Assembly (NCBI GenBank): GCA_021795235.1
Contig: JAJYPP010000023.1
Span: 1 to 41,270 of the forward strand
From: a bacterium
GTDB taxonomy: Bacteria > Chloroflexota > Dormibacteria > Aeolococcales > Bog-877
DNA length: 41,270 nt
Direction: 5' to 3'
A program made the position numbers and the translations under genes. Within the stretch, counting starts at the first letter, position 1. Every line of letters begins with the position of its first letter. Shown here one piece after another: positions 26,247 to 33,215 of the stretch. The notes below the pieces were generated by a model. It had not been told where the DNA came from. It saw only the letters and a program-made list of their open reading frames with translations, and made no database searches.

Positions 26247-27217
26247 GCATGGCTGGGGTTCTGGTCTACATCGAGATCGACAAGGGCCGGGTGGCACCGA
26301 TCAGCTTTGAGCTGCTGGGCCTGGCCAGGCAGTTGGCGGCGGGACTCGGGGGTCCGGTGGAGGCGCTGGTGGCGGCCGCGGACCCGGAGCCGCTGATCGC
26401 GGAGCTGGGCGCGGCGGACGTCATCGTCACCGTCTCCAGCCCCGCTCTGGCCGCGTACCTGCCCGAGGCTCACCAGGAGGTGCTGGTGGAGGCGATCCGG
26501 GCCCGGGAGCCGGCCGCGGTCCTGGTGGGATACACCTCGGCCGGGCTGGACCTGGCCGCGGGGAGCGCCACCGCCACCAACCGGCCGGTGGTCGCCTACT
26601 GCGTGGGGCTGTCGGTCGATGGCGGGGAGCTGGTGGCGGAGAGCCAGCTCTACGGCGGCAAGTTGGTGGCGACCACCAAGACCGCGCCGCCGGCGGTCTT
26701 CTCGGTGGTCTCGGGCAGCTTCCCCGAGGCGGCCGGCCGCTCCGGCGGCCGCGGGGAGAGGGTGGCCATGGATCCCCCGGACGCGCTCAACCACCTCCGG
26801 ACCAGCATGGTCGGAACCAGTGGTGGTGGCGGCGGCGGCATTGACATCACCAAGGCGGAGCGGATCGTCAGCGTCGGGCGCGGCATCGGCGGACCCGACA
26901 ACATCGAGGTCGCCGAGGAGTTCGCCGCGGCGCTGGGCGCGGAGCTGGGAGCCTCCCGACCGGTGGTTGACAGCGGCTGGCTGCCCAAGGAGCGCCAGGT
27001 CGGCAAGTCAGGCATGACCGTCAAGCCGAAGCTCTACGTGGCCGTGGGCATCTCCGGGGCGCCCGAGCACCTGGAGGGCATGCAGGGGGCAGGGCTCATC
27101 ATCGCCATCAACACCGACCCCAACGCCCCCATCTTCCAGGTCGCGGGTTACGGGACCACCTGCGACCTCTTCGACCTCCTGCCCGCTCTCAGCGAGCGGC
27201 TCAAGGCGGCCGGCTGA
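26243..27217 (+). CDS. etfA: Electron-transfer flavoprotein alpha subunit
   Basis: EtfA of 324 residues. The N-terminal domain (VLVYIEIDKGRVAPISFELLGLARQLA) is followed by the FAD domain with SVGRGIGGPDNIEVAEEFA, RPVVDSGWLPKERQVGKSGMTVKPKLYVAVGISGAPEHLEGM and IIAINTDPNAPIFQVAGYG. The usual Gln-Thr-Gly of the QVGQTG loop is KSG here, a small departure that could tune the flavin. ATG 26243 overlaps the etfB stop (ATGA); ATG 26249 is an alternative. A Gly-rich stretch (about 195-200) separates the two domains. Confidence 0.94.
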   Translation: MSMAGVLVYIEIDKGRVAPISFELLGLARQLAAGLGGPVEALVAAADPEPLIAELGAADVIVTVSSPALAAYLPEAHQEVLVEAIRAREPAAVLVGYTSAGLDLAAGSATATNRPVVAYCVGLSVDGGELVAESQLYGGKLVATTKTAPPAVFSVVSGSFPEAAGRSGGRGERVAMDPPDALNHLRTSMVGTSGGGGGGIDITKAERIVSVGRGIGGPDNIEVAEEFAAALGAELGASRPVVDSGWLPKERQVGKSGMTVKPKLYVAVGISGAPEHLEGMQGAGLIIAINTDPNAPIFQVAGYGTTCDLFDLLPALSERLKAAG

Positions 27218-27221
27218 TCCC

Positions 27222-29216
27222 ATGGCACCGACCACGGTCGCGCTGCTGGCGCTCATGCTGGCGACCTTCGCCTGGGCCGGCTACCGCTTCTCGCGGCTGC
27301 TGCGGCCGCTGACCAAGGGGGCGGCCGAGAACCGCCTCGACCAGCCCCTGCGCCGGATCTGGGGGGTGGTGACCAACGTCGGGGGCCACACCCGCCTGCT
27401 CCAGATCCGCTACTCCGGGATCCTCCACCTGATGATCTTCAGCGGGTTCGTGGTCCTGCTCACCGCCGTGATCCAGGAGTTCGGCAAGGGCCTCTTTCCC
27501 GGCTTCAGCCTGGCCCTGATCGGGGGCAACACCTGGATCGCCCTGCTCCAGGACATCTTCGACGTCCTGGTCTTGGTGGGTCTGGCGATGGCAGCCTACA
27601 ACCGCTACGTGCGCCGTCCGGCCCGCTTCAAGGGCTCCAACGAGCGGGACGCCACCATCATCCTGATCCTGATCTTCCTGGTGGTCGCCAGCATGCTCAT
27701 CCACAACGGCTTCCGGGTCGCCGAGGGTCATGACCCGTCCGCGGCCTGGCGCCCGGTCAGCTCAGCCCTGGCGGGGTTGGTCGGGCTGGCGGGGGTCCAC
27801 GGGGCCAAGGCAGCCCCCTTTGCCCACGTCTTCTACTGGACCCACATCCTGGCCATCCTCGCCTTCCTGGCCTACATCCCGACCTCCAAGCACCTGCACG
27901 TCTTCGTGGGCATCCCCAACATCTACTTCCGCGACCTGAAGCCCAAGGGGACCCTGCCGGCGGCCGACCTCAGCCAGCCCTCGGTCGGTCTCAAGCAGAT
28001 CTATCAAATGGGTTGGAAGCAGATGCTGGACCTGTACGCCTGCACCGAGTGCGGCCGCTGCCAGGCGGTCTGCCCCGCCTTCGCCGCCGGCCAGCCGCTC
28101 AGTCCCAAGCTCCTGATCATGGACCTGCGTGATCACCTGCTGGAGCAGGAGGGCATCGGCTCTCACCGCAAGGGGGTCGGCGGGGCTCAGCTCCTGGGCG
28201 ACGCCATCAAGGACGACACCCTGTGGGCGTGCACCACCTGCCGTGCCTGCATGCAGGTCTGCCCCCTCCATATCGAGCACGTGCCCAAGATCGTCGACAT
28301 GCGCCGCCAGCTGGTGGAGCAGGGGCGGATGGAGCCCCGCCTGCAGGACACCCTGGCCAGCCTGGCCCAGTACGGCAACTCCTTCAACCAGTCGGAGCGG
28401 CTGCGCTCGAAGTGGACCAAGGAGCTCGGCTTCACCATCAAGGACGCGCGCAAGGAGCCGGTCGACGTGCTCTGGTTCGTGGGCGACTTCGCCTCCTACG
28501 ACCCTCGCGTGCAGCGGCTCACCCAGACCGTGGCCCGGGTCATGAATCGGGCCGGAGTCGACTTCGGCATCCTCTACGAGGGTGAGCGCAACAGCGGCAA
28601 CGACGTCCGCCGAGTCGGCGAGGAGGGCCTGTTCGAGATGCTGGCCCAGCACAACATCGAGACGCTCGCCAAGTGCGAGTTCCAGCGGATCATGACCACC
28701 GACCCCCACAGCCTCAACGCGATCGGCCAGGAGTACCCGAGGCTGGGCGGCACCTACCCCGTGCTCCACTACACCCAGCTCCTGCTCGAGCTGTTGGAGA
28801 AGGGGGCCCTCAAGCCCACCCGCGGCCAGGAGATGGTCGCCACCTATCACGATCCCTGCTACCTGGGGAGGTACAACAACGGCTTCGAGGCTCCCCGCCG
28901 GATCATGGAGCTGGTGGGCGTCAAGGTGCATGAGATGCCCAGGTGCCGGGAGAACAGCTTCTGCTGCGGCGCCGGCGGGGGGCGGATCTGGATGGATGAC
29001 CGGGGGGTCAAGGAGCGGCCCAGCGAGAACAGGATTCGCGAGGCTGTCTCCCTCGGGGACGCCGGCTACTTCGTGGTCGCCTGCCCCAAGGACGTGGTGA
29101 TGTACACCGCCGCGGTACAGGCGACGGGCATGGAGGGGCGCATCCAGGTGATGGACGTCATCGAACTGGTGGAGGCGGCCCTGGAGCCGGAGGTGGCAGC
29201 GGTTGCTGTCGCCTGA
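27222..29216 (+). CDS. EMO-like membrane Fe-S oxidoreductase (Etf:menaquinone oxidoreductase family)
   Basis: Protein of 664 residues. The N-terminal third has about five membrane helices with His residues suited to haem b ligation (HLMIFSGF; HNGF; HVFYWTHILAI; SKHLHVF), as in NarI-like domains. Then come two [4Fe-4S] sets (CTECGRCQAVCPAF near 271; CTTCRACMQVCPL near 336) and a CCG region. The C-terminal CCG motif is complete (HDPCYLGRYNN near 545; SFCCGAGGG near 580; VVACPKDV). The first has lost its cysteines: FVGDFASYDPR and ERNSGNDVRR carry Asp and Asn where relatives have Cys. The family passes electrons between Etf and menaquinone. The start lies four bases after etfA, completing an etfBA-emo module. 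Confidence 0.87.
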   Translation: MAPTTVALLALMLATFAWAGYRFSRLLRPLTKGAAENRLDQPLRRIWGVVTNVGGHTRLLQIRYSGILHLMIFSGFVVLLTAVIQEFGKGLFPGFSLALIGGNTWIALLQDIFDVLVLVGLAMAAYNRYVRRPARFKGSNERDATIILILIFLVVASMLIHNGFRVAEGHDPSAAWRPVSSALAGLVGLAGVHGAKAAPFAHVFYWTHILAILAFLAYIPTSKHLHVFVGIPNIYFRDLKPKGTLPAADLSQPSVGLKQIYQMGWKQMLDLYACTECGRCQAVCPAFAAGQPLSPKLLIMDLRDHLLEQEGIGSHRKGVGGAQLLGDAIKDDTLWACTTCRACMQVCPLHIEHVPKIVDMRRQLVEQGRMEPRLQDTLASLAQYGNSFNQSERLRSKWTKELGFTIKDARKEPVDVLWFVGDFASYDPRVQRLTQTVARVMNRAGVDFGILYEGERNSGNDVRRVGEEGLFEMLAQHNIETLAKCEFQRIMTTDPHSLNAIGQEYPRLGGTYPVLHYTQLLLELLEKGALKPTRGQEMVATYHDPCYLGRYNNGFEAPRRIMELVGVKVHEMPRCRENSFCCGAGGGRIWMDDRGVKERPSENRIREAVSLGDAGYFVVACPKDVVMYTAAVQATGMEGRIQVMDVIELVEAALEPEVAAVAVA

Positions 29217-29613
29217 CCGGAGCGCTGCCGGGGGTGGCCCCGCGGCCGCGGTCGCCGACCGTCGGACCGCGTTCCTGCGGGCCCAGGACCGCTGGCTGGC
29301 GCTGGAGACCCGTCCGCTCCGAGCTGAAGCCGAGCCCGGCGGCGAGCGCGATCTCCTCGAGGCCCTGCTGCGACGGGCCCTGCTGTGCCTGGCCGGCGCT
29401 GCCGAGTACGCCCTGGCGCTCCGGCTCTGGGGGACCGGCCCGGTGGTCGCCTCCGGCCCGCTCGCCGAGGTGTCCCTCCAGGCGCTGGCGCAAGCCGGCT
29501 TGGCCACCTGGGATCCGAGCACGGGAGAGCTGCGCCCGACCGCCCTGCTGGAAGAGCTGATGGTCCTCTTCGAGTCTGCGGTCGAGGGCGCGGTCGAAGC
29601 CGGTGGGACGTGA
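29203..29613 (+). CDS. Unknown small helical protein downstream of EMO-like gene
   Basis: Protein of 136 residues that I do not recognise. It is Ala/Leu-rich and probably all-helical (RDLLEALLRRALLCLAGAAEYALALRLWG; EVSLQALAQAGLATWD; TALLEELMVLFESAVEGAVEA), without metal motif or signal peptide. The only start that fits is TTG 29203, which overlaps the end of the EMO-like gene by 14 bases. Its stop overlaps the next gene's GTG. The coupling on both sides argues that it is translated. It may be an accessory or assembly factor of the sHdr-Etf system, by position only. Confidence 0.6.
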   Translation: MLSPDRSAAGGGPAAAVADRRTAFLRAQDRWLALETRPLRAEAEPGGERDLLEALLRRALLCLAGAAEYALALRLWGTGPVVASGPLAEVSLQALAQAGLATWDPSTGELRPTALLEELMVLFESAVEGAVEAGGT

Positions 29614-29900
29614 CCTGTCCATTCTGCGGCAGGATAGGAGAACGCCGGGAGCTGCATGCGCACATGCTGGCTGACCACCGCGACCGGCTCACCACCCGGG
29701 TCGAGGGCGGGCGCACCTTCATGGAGGTCAACTGCCCGACCTGCACCGAGGGCATCAGCAAGGAGGTGAACCCCAGGGGCCGGGATCCCCTGTTCCTGGA
29801 CAAGTTCGCCGATGAGATTAGGATGGTGGGCTTCGACCTCCTGCTCTACCACTGGGAGACGCACTCGGAGACCGCCCTAGACCTACCGACGGAGGGATAG
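29610..29900 (+). CDS. Small zinc-finger-like protein upstream of lbpA
   Basis: Protein of 96 residues starting at GTG 29610, which overlaps the previous stop. It opens with TCPFCGRIGERRELHAHMLADH, spacing two Cys and several His like a C2H2 or rubredoxin-type zinc finger. A second pair, CPTC, follows in MEVNCPTCTEGISKEVNPRG. The C-terminal part (DKFADEIRMVGFDLLLYHWETH) looks helical. It ends two bases before lbpA1. I cannot name the family; a metal-binding or sulfur-binding accessory protein is a reasonable guess. Confidence 0.65.
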   Translation: MTCPFCGRIGERRELHAHMLADHRDRLTTRVEGGRTFMEVNCPTCTEGISKEVNPRGRDPLFLDKFADEIRMVGFDLLLYHWETHSETALDLPTEG

Positions 29901-29902
29901 CC

Positions 29903-30340
29903 TTGGCTACAGTCAACAACTGCAACATTCCCGACGACCTCCACTACCTGATCGACAAGCACGTGTGGGTCCGGCGCGAGAGCGACGGCGCCGCCCTGAT
30001 CGGGATCACCGACGTGGCCCAGAAGCTGGCCGGCAAGATAATCGTTGTCACCACCAAGAAGGTGGGCCGCGCCCTGACCCGGGGCCAGAGCACCGGCACC
30101 ATCGAGAGTTCGAAGTGGGTGGGGCCGATCCCGAGCCCCCTGACCGGGGAGATCGTGGCCGTCAACCAGGCGCCCCAGGACGACCCCACGGTGCTCAACC
30201 GGGATCCATACGCCAACTGGATAGTGCGCCTCCAGCCCACGGACTGGGATGGGGAGAGCAGCGACCTGGTCACCGGGACCGATGGCGTGGAGGCCTACCG
30301 CCGCCTGCTCGAGGCGGAGGGGATCGACTGCGCCAGCTGA
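29903..30340 (+). CDS. lbpA1: Lipoate-binding protein LbpA, first copy
   Basis: GcvH-like lipoyl protein of 145 residues of the LbpA type tied to sHdr. Marks are CNIPDDLHYLIDKHVWVRRE at the N-terminus, GITDVAQKLAGKII, and the lipoyl-lysine hairpin ESSKWVGPIPSPLTGE with Lys71. The Trp-Val-Gly-Pro after the Lys separates LbpA from glycine-cleavage GcvH, and no gcvPT genes are nearby. In sulfur oxidisers the lipoyl dithiol of LbpA is thought to carry sulfur intermediates to sHdr. The start is TTG 29903, three bases after the previous stop, so expression relies on coupling. A paralogue follows immediately. Confidence 0.92.
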   Translation: MATVNNCNIPDDLHYLIDKHVWVRRESDGAALIGITDVAQKLAGKIIVVTTKKVGRALTRGQSTGTIESSKWVGPIPSPLTGEIVAVNQAPQDDPTVLNRDPYANWIVRLQPTDWDGESSDLVTGTDGVEAYRRLLEAEGIDCAS

Positions 30341-30807
30341 TGATGGAGACCCTCCCTCGTGCCTACCAGGGCTGTGCCATCCCCGAGGACCTCGAATACG
30401 ACCTCGAGCAGGACGTGTGGGTGCGCTTCGAGCCCGACGGCACGATGACCATGGGCATGACCGACCCCGCCCAGACCAGGGCGGGAAAGCTGGTGAGCAT
30501 CCTCTTCAAGCGCCCGGGAAAGGTGTTCCGGGCCGGCCAGAGCGTGGCCACCATCGAGAGCGCCAAGTGGGTGGGGCCGTTTCCGACCCCTTTGTCGGGG
30601 GAGCTCTTGGAGGTCAACCAGGTCCGCTTCGAAGAGGACATCCTGATCGCCAACCGCGACCCCTACGGCGAGGGCTGGCTGGCCCGGCTGCGGCCCACCG
30701 ACCTCCCGCACGAACGGCCCCGGCTGACCGCCGGCCCTAGGGCCTTCGAGTTCTACAAGGAGCGCATCGACCGTGACGGAATCCGATGCTACCGCTGCGC
30801 CGACTGA
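30340..30807 (+). CDS. lbpA2: Lipoate-binding protein LbpA, second copy
   Basis: Second LbpA of 155 residues. It has GCAIPEDLEYDLEQDVWVRFEPDG, GMTDPAQTRAGKLVSILFKRPGKVFRAGQSVATIESAKWVGPFPTPLSGE with the lipoyl Lys76, and a C-terminal FEFYKERIDRDGIRCYRCAD extension bearing a C-x-x-C pair that copy one lacks. It agrees better with the typical LbpA pattern than copy one does. The start at ATG 30340 overlaps the lbpA1 stop (TGATG); ATG 30343 is possible. Two tandem copies could serve two partners (sHdrB1 and the fused C2B2), by inference. Confidence 0.93.
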   Translation: MMETLPRAYQGCAIPEDLEYDLEQDVWVRFEPDGTMTMGMTDPAQTRAGKLVSILFKRPGKVFRAGQSVATIESAKWVGPFPTPLSGELLEVNQVRFEEDILIANRDPYGEGWLARLRPTDLPHERPRLTAGPRAFEFYKERIDRDGIRCYRCAD

Positions 30808-30997
30808 GCAGCTGTTGTGCCCGCTGTGCCAGATGATGCCGGTGGAGGCGGGGCGGCCGATGTGCGTGACCTGTTGGCGGCTGGCCCCGACCTGGGTGCG
30901 GCGCACGTTCAAAGAGAATCAGCAGGCGGATTGGGCGCGCCTGCTCGAGGAGGACTCCATCCGCAGCCCAAGACTGGAGGGAAATGATGGCCATTGA
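30773..30997 (+). CDS. Small double-CxxC zinc-ribbon protein
   Basis: Protein of 74 residues from GTG 30773, overlapping the end of lbpA2 by 35 bases and the start of tusA by 14. It has two C-x2-C pairs (Cys16/19 and Cys31/34) about 12 residues apart, the geometry of a zinc ribbon. A CWRLAPTWVRRTFKE helix follows. Not recognised as a named family. The four-cysteine arrangement and the full embedding between lbpA2 and tusA support a real accessory gene. Confidence 0.65.
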   Translation: MTESDATAAPTEQLLCPLCQMMPVEAGRPMCVTCWRLAPTWVRRTFKENQQADWARLLEEDSIRSPRLEGNDGH

Positions 30998-31226
30998 AGG
31001 CGCGGACAAGACGCTCGACTGTCTCCACATGATGTGCCCCATGCCGATCGTGAAGGTCTCCAAGGCGATCAAGGAGGTGGAGGTCGGGCAGACACTGCTC
31101 ATGATTGCGGACGACCCCGGCGCCACTCCCGACATCCAGACCTGGACGCGGCGGTCGGGCCACGAGTTGTTGGCCACCGAACAGGAGGGCAAGGTGCTCC
31201 GGTTCCTGATCCGGAGGACCAGCTGA
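30984..31226 (+). CDS. tusA: TusA-family sulfur carrier
   Basis: Protein of 80 residues. The family signature CPMPIVKVSKAIKEVEVGQ is present, with the persulfide-accepting Cys18 of the CPxP motif. A further Cys13 precedes it. TusA passes sulfane sulfur from rhodanese or DsrE proteins to the sulfur-oxidising machinery. GGAGGGAA before ATG 30984 sets the start (ATG 30987 also possible). The stop overlaps the shdrC1 ATG (TGATG), directly linking carrier and complex subunit. Confidence 0.92.
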   Translation: MMAIEGADKTLDCLHMMCPMPIVKVSKAIKEVEVGQTLLMIADDPGATPDIQTWTRRSGHELLATEQEGKVLRFLIRRTS

Positions 31227-31909
31227 TGCGCCCAACCTCGATTCCCCAGGCCACCGCGGAGGAGAAGCAGCGCATCTTCGGCGAGGTGCAGGCCGACGCC
31301 CGCTTCCCCGAGTTCCTGAAGGGGTGCTACGAATGCGGGATCTGCGTGGCCGCCTGTCCGTCGGCTCGGTTCTACAACTTCAGCCCCCGCCGCATCACCC
31401 AGGCGGTCGCCCGCCAGGACATCGAGCTGGTGTGGGAGCAGATGAACGGCGAGGTCTGGGACTGCTCCCAGTGCTTCTCCTGCCTGCGCTGCCCCCGCGG
31501 CAACAACCCCGGAGGGGTGATCACGATCCTGCGTGAGGTGGCGGTCAAGAACGGCCTCAGCAGCGCCAAGGAGGCCCTGGAGGGATACGGCCGGATCATC
31601 TACAAGATCATGGGGACCGGGACCCAGGTCTCCCCGGACATGATCCAGCCGGAGGCGTTCCCGGACTGGGGACCCGAAACCAAGGCGACCTCGGCGAATC
31701 TCCAGCTGTGGCGCAAGGCGCTGCCGCCGGAGACCCTGCACACCACCAGCACCTCGTGGGACGTGGCCCCCAAGACGCTCACCGAGCTCTACCTGATCTG
31801 GCACCTGACCGGGGTTCTGGACATGATCAAGAGCATCGACCCCAACTTGCACGCCATCCTCGGCGACGTCATGGAGGAGATGCTGGAGGAGCAGGGTTAC
31901 CAGGTCTGA
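31226..31909 (+). CDS. shdrC1: sHdrC1: HdrC-like two-cluster subunit
   Basis: Protein of 227 residues with two [4Fe-4S] sets, CYECGICVAACPSARFYNFSPRRI and CSQCFSCLRCPRGNNPGG, and a long C-terminal part (LWRKALPPETLHTTSTSWDVAPKTLTELYLIWHLTG) characteristic of sHdrC1. In the usual operon it comes first, before shdrB1. Here it stands last, about nine kilobases downstream behind tusA, completing the set C1, B1, A, Hyp and C2B2. Its 3' end overlaps, tail to tail, the convergent J-domain protein gene by about 41 bases. Confidence 0.9.
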   Translation: MRPTSIPQATAEEKQRIFGEVQADARFPEFLKGCYECGICVAACPSARFYNFSPRRITQAVARQDIELVWEQMNGEVWDCSQCFSCLRCPRGNNPGGVITILREVAVKNGLSSAKEALEGYGRIIYKIMGTGTQVSPDMIQPEAFPDWGPETKATSANLQLWRKALPPETLHTTSTSWDVAPKTLTELYLIWHLTGVLDMIKSIDPNLHAILGDVMEEMLEEQGYQV

Positions 31910-33215
31910 GCCGCCAGAAGTCGCCCTCCGCGCAGAAGAGGTACAGGTCATCTCCCACCCACTCCTGCTGAGCCGGGCGCTGGAGGTGTGCCTGTCCGAC
32001 CGTCCCCTGGTCCGCGACGAACAGGAGACCATCCCGGCAGTGGGCGACGACGCCGGTCCGGGTGGCGCGCAGCGCGCAGTCCCACCCGGCCGGCACCGCC
32101 ACCAGGCGGCCGTCGGCCAGCTCCAGCTCGCTGGCGCCACCGGCCGCCACCAGCTCCCCCCGGGCGTTGACGGCCAGGGTGACCGGCGCCCGGCGCCTGA
32201 GCCGGCCACCGTCCCGCTCCCGGCCTCCCGGGTCGATGAGGTGCCAGCTCCCGGACCGGGTCGCGACCCAGGCCGCCTCCGGACCGCCCGCCCACACCCC
32301 GCCGACCTCGAGCAGGTCGCTGCCGGCGGGGGGGTGCGGCGACGCCGGCGCCCGGTGGATCAGGACCGCGTAGGCCTGGGCCACCGCGCGGAAGCGCTGA
32401 GCCGCGTCCGGCTCATCGGGATGGTGATCGGGGTGGGTCTCCTTGGCCCGGCGACGGAAGGCCCGGCGGAGCTGGACGACCGGCGCGTCGGCGGCCACCC
32501 CGAGCACCTGCGCGGCCTGGCGGCGGCGCCACTCCGAGACGTCATCGGACCAGGCCAGCGGCGGCGCCTCCCAGCTCCAGCGCACGACTCCCTCGCCATC
32601 GAGCTCGGTGACGCCACCCCGCTCCGAGACCCATACCCGCCGGCCCAGCTGGTCAGCCCACACCCGCGGCTCGGGGGTAGCCGGCCACCCCGGCACCGGA
32701 TGGGTCCAGCGCCGGGTGCCGTCGGGGTTGAAGGCGTGCAGCGCGCCCCCGGAGGTGGCGACCAGCACCAGCTCTCCGGCCACCACCGTCTGGACCAGGG
32801 CGCCCTCCAGGGTCAGGAGGGTGCGCACCTCTCCGGACGGCGAGAGCACCAGCAACTCCCTGGCGAAGGGACGCTTGATGGCGCGCTGGTTGAGCTTGGC
32901 CGGCCACGACCGCAACCAGATCCAGCCGCCGGCGGCCGCCACGATACGGTGGGCGGGCAGGGAGAGGCCTGCCAAGGTGAGGTAGTCCCGGTTCGGCAGA
33001 GCGAGCTGCCCGAGCTCGGAACCGTCCGCGTCGCGGGCCACCAGCACGGTATGGTCCGCAGCCACGGCCCAGGCCCGCACGATGGGGCGGAGCGTGAGGG
33101 ACTCGACCGTAGTCAGCCCCTCGACCAGGGGCTGGAACGGACACGGAAGTTCGAGGCCGGGGGTGACCCGAACCGATGATGTGGGTGCGCTGGAAGCGGG
33201 GTCGGAGTGAGTCAT
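31869..33215 (-). CDS. Beta-propeller-like protein with inserted J domain
   Basis: Protein of 448 residues. Repeated strand-turn units with Trp and Gly-Gly (GGWIWLRSW; GGALHAFNPDGTRRW; GGVTELDGEGVVRW; SGSWHLIDPGGRE; DGLLFVADQG) suggest a WD/PQQ-type beta-propeller. Between the units, at about 235-295, sits a clear J domain: AAQVLGVAADAPVVQLRRAFRRRAKETHPDHHPDEPDAAQRFRAVAQAYAVL with the HPD motif. J domains recruit Hsp70 chaperones, so it may be a client-binding propeller that brings DnaK to a substrate. There is no signal peptide. Its ATG (33215) overlaps the divergent ligase ATG, and its end overlaps shdrC1. The upstream sequence lacks a ribosome-binding site, so the true start may be later. 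Confidence 0.75.
   Translation of the reverse strand: MTHSDPASSAPTSSVRVTPGLELPCPFQPLVEGLTTVESLTLRPIVRAWAVAADHTVLVARDADGSELGQLALPNRDYLTLAGLSLPAHRIVAAAGGWIWLRSWPAKLNQRAIKRPFARELLVLSPSGEVRTLLTLEGALVQTVVAGELVLVATSGGALHAFNPDGTRRWTHPVPGWPATPEPRVWADQLGRRVWVSERGGVTELDGEGVVRWSWEAPPLAWSDDVSEWRRRQAAQVLGVAADAPVVQLRRAFRRRAKETHPDHHPDEPDAAQRFRAVAQAYAVLIHRAPASPHPPAGSDLLEVGGVWAGGPEAAWVATRSGSWHLIDPGGRERDGGRLRRRAPVTLAVNARGELVAAGGASELELADGRLVAVPAGWDCALRATRTGVVAHCRDGLLFVADQGTVGQAHLQRPAQQEWVGDDLYLFCAEGDFWRLRPGNPAPPASPP

Noticed and set aside
27762..29864. Minus-strand open frame (700 codons) opposite the EMO-like gene
   Set aside because: Shadow of well-supported plus-strand genes; no recognisable motif.
29903..30807. 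Tandem lipoyl proteins as glycine-cleavage GcvH
   Set aside because: No gcvT or gcvP nearby, and the KWVGP context of the lipoyl Lys and the shdr neighbourhood match LbpA.
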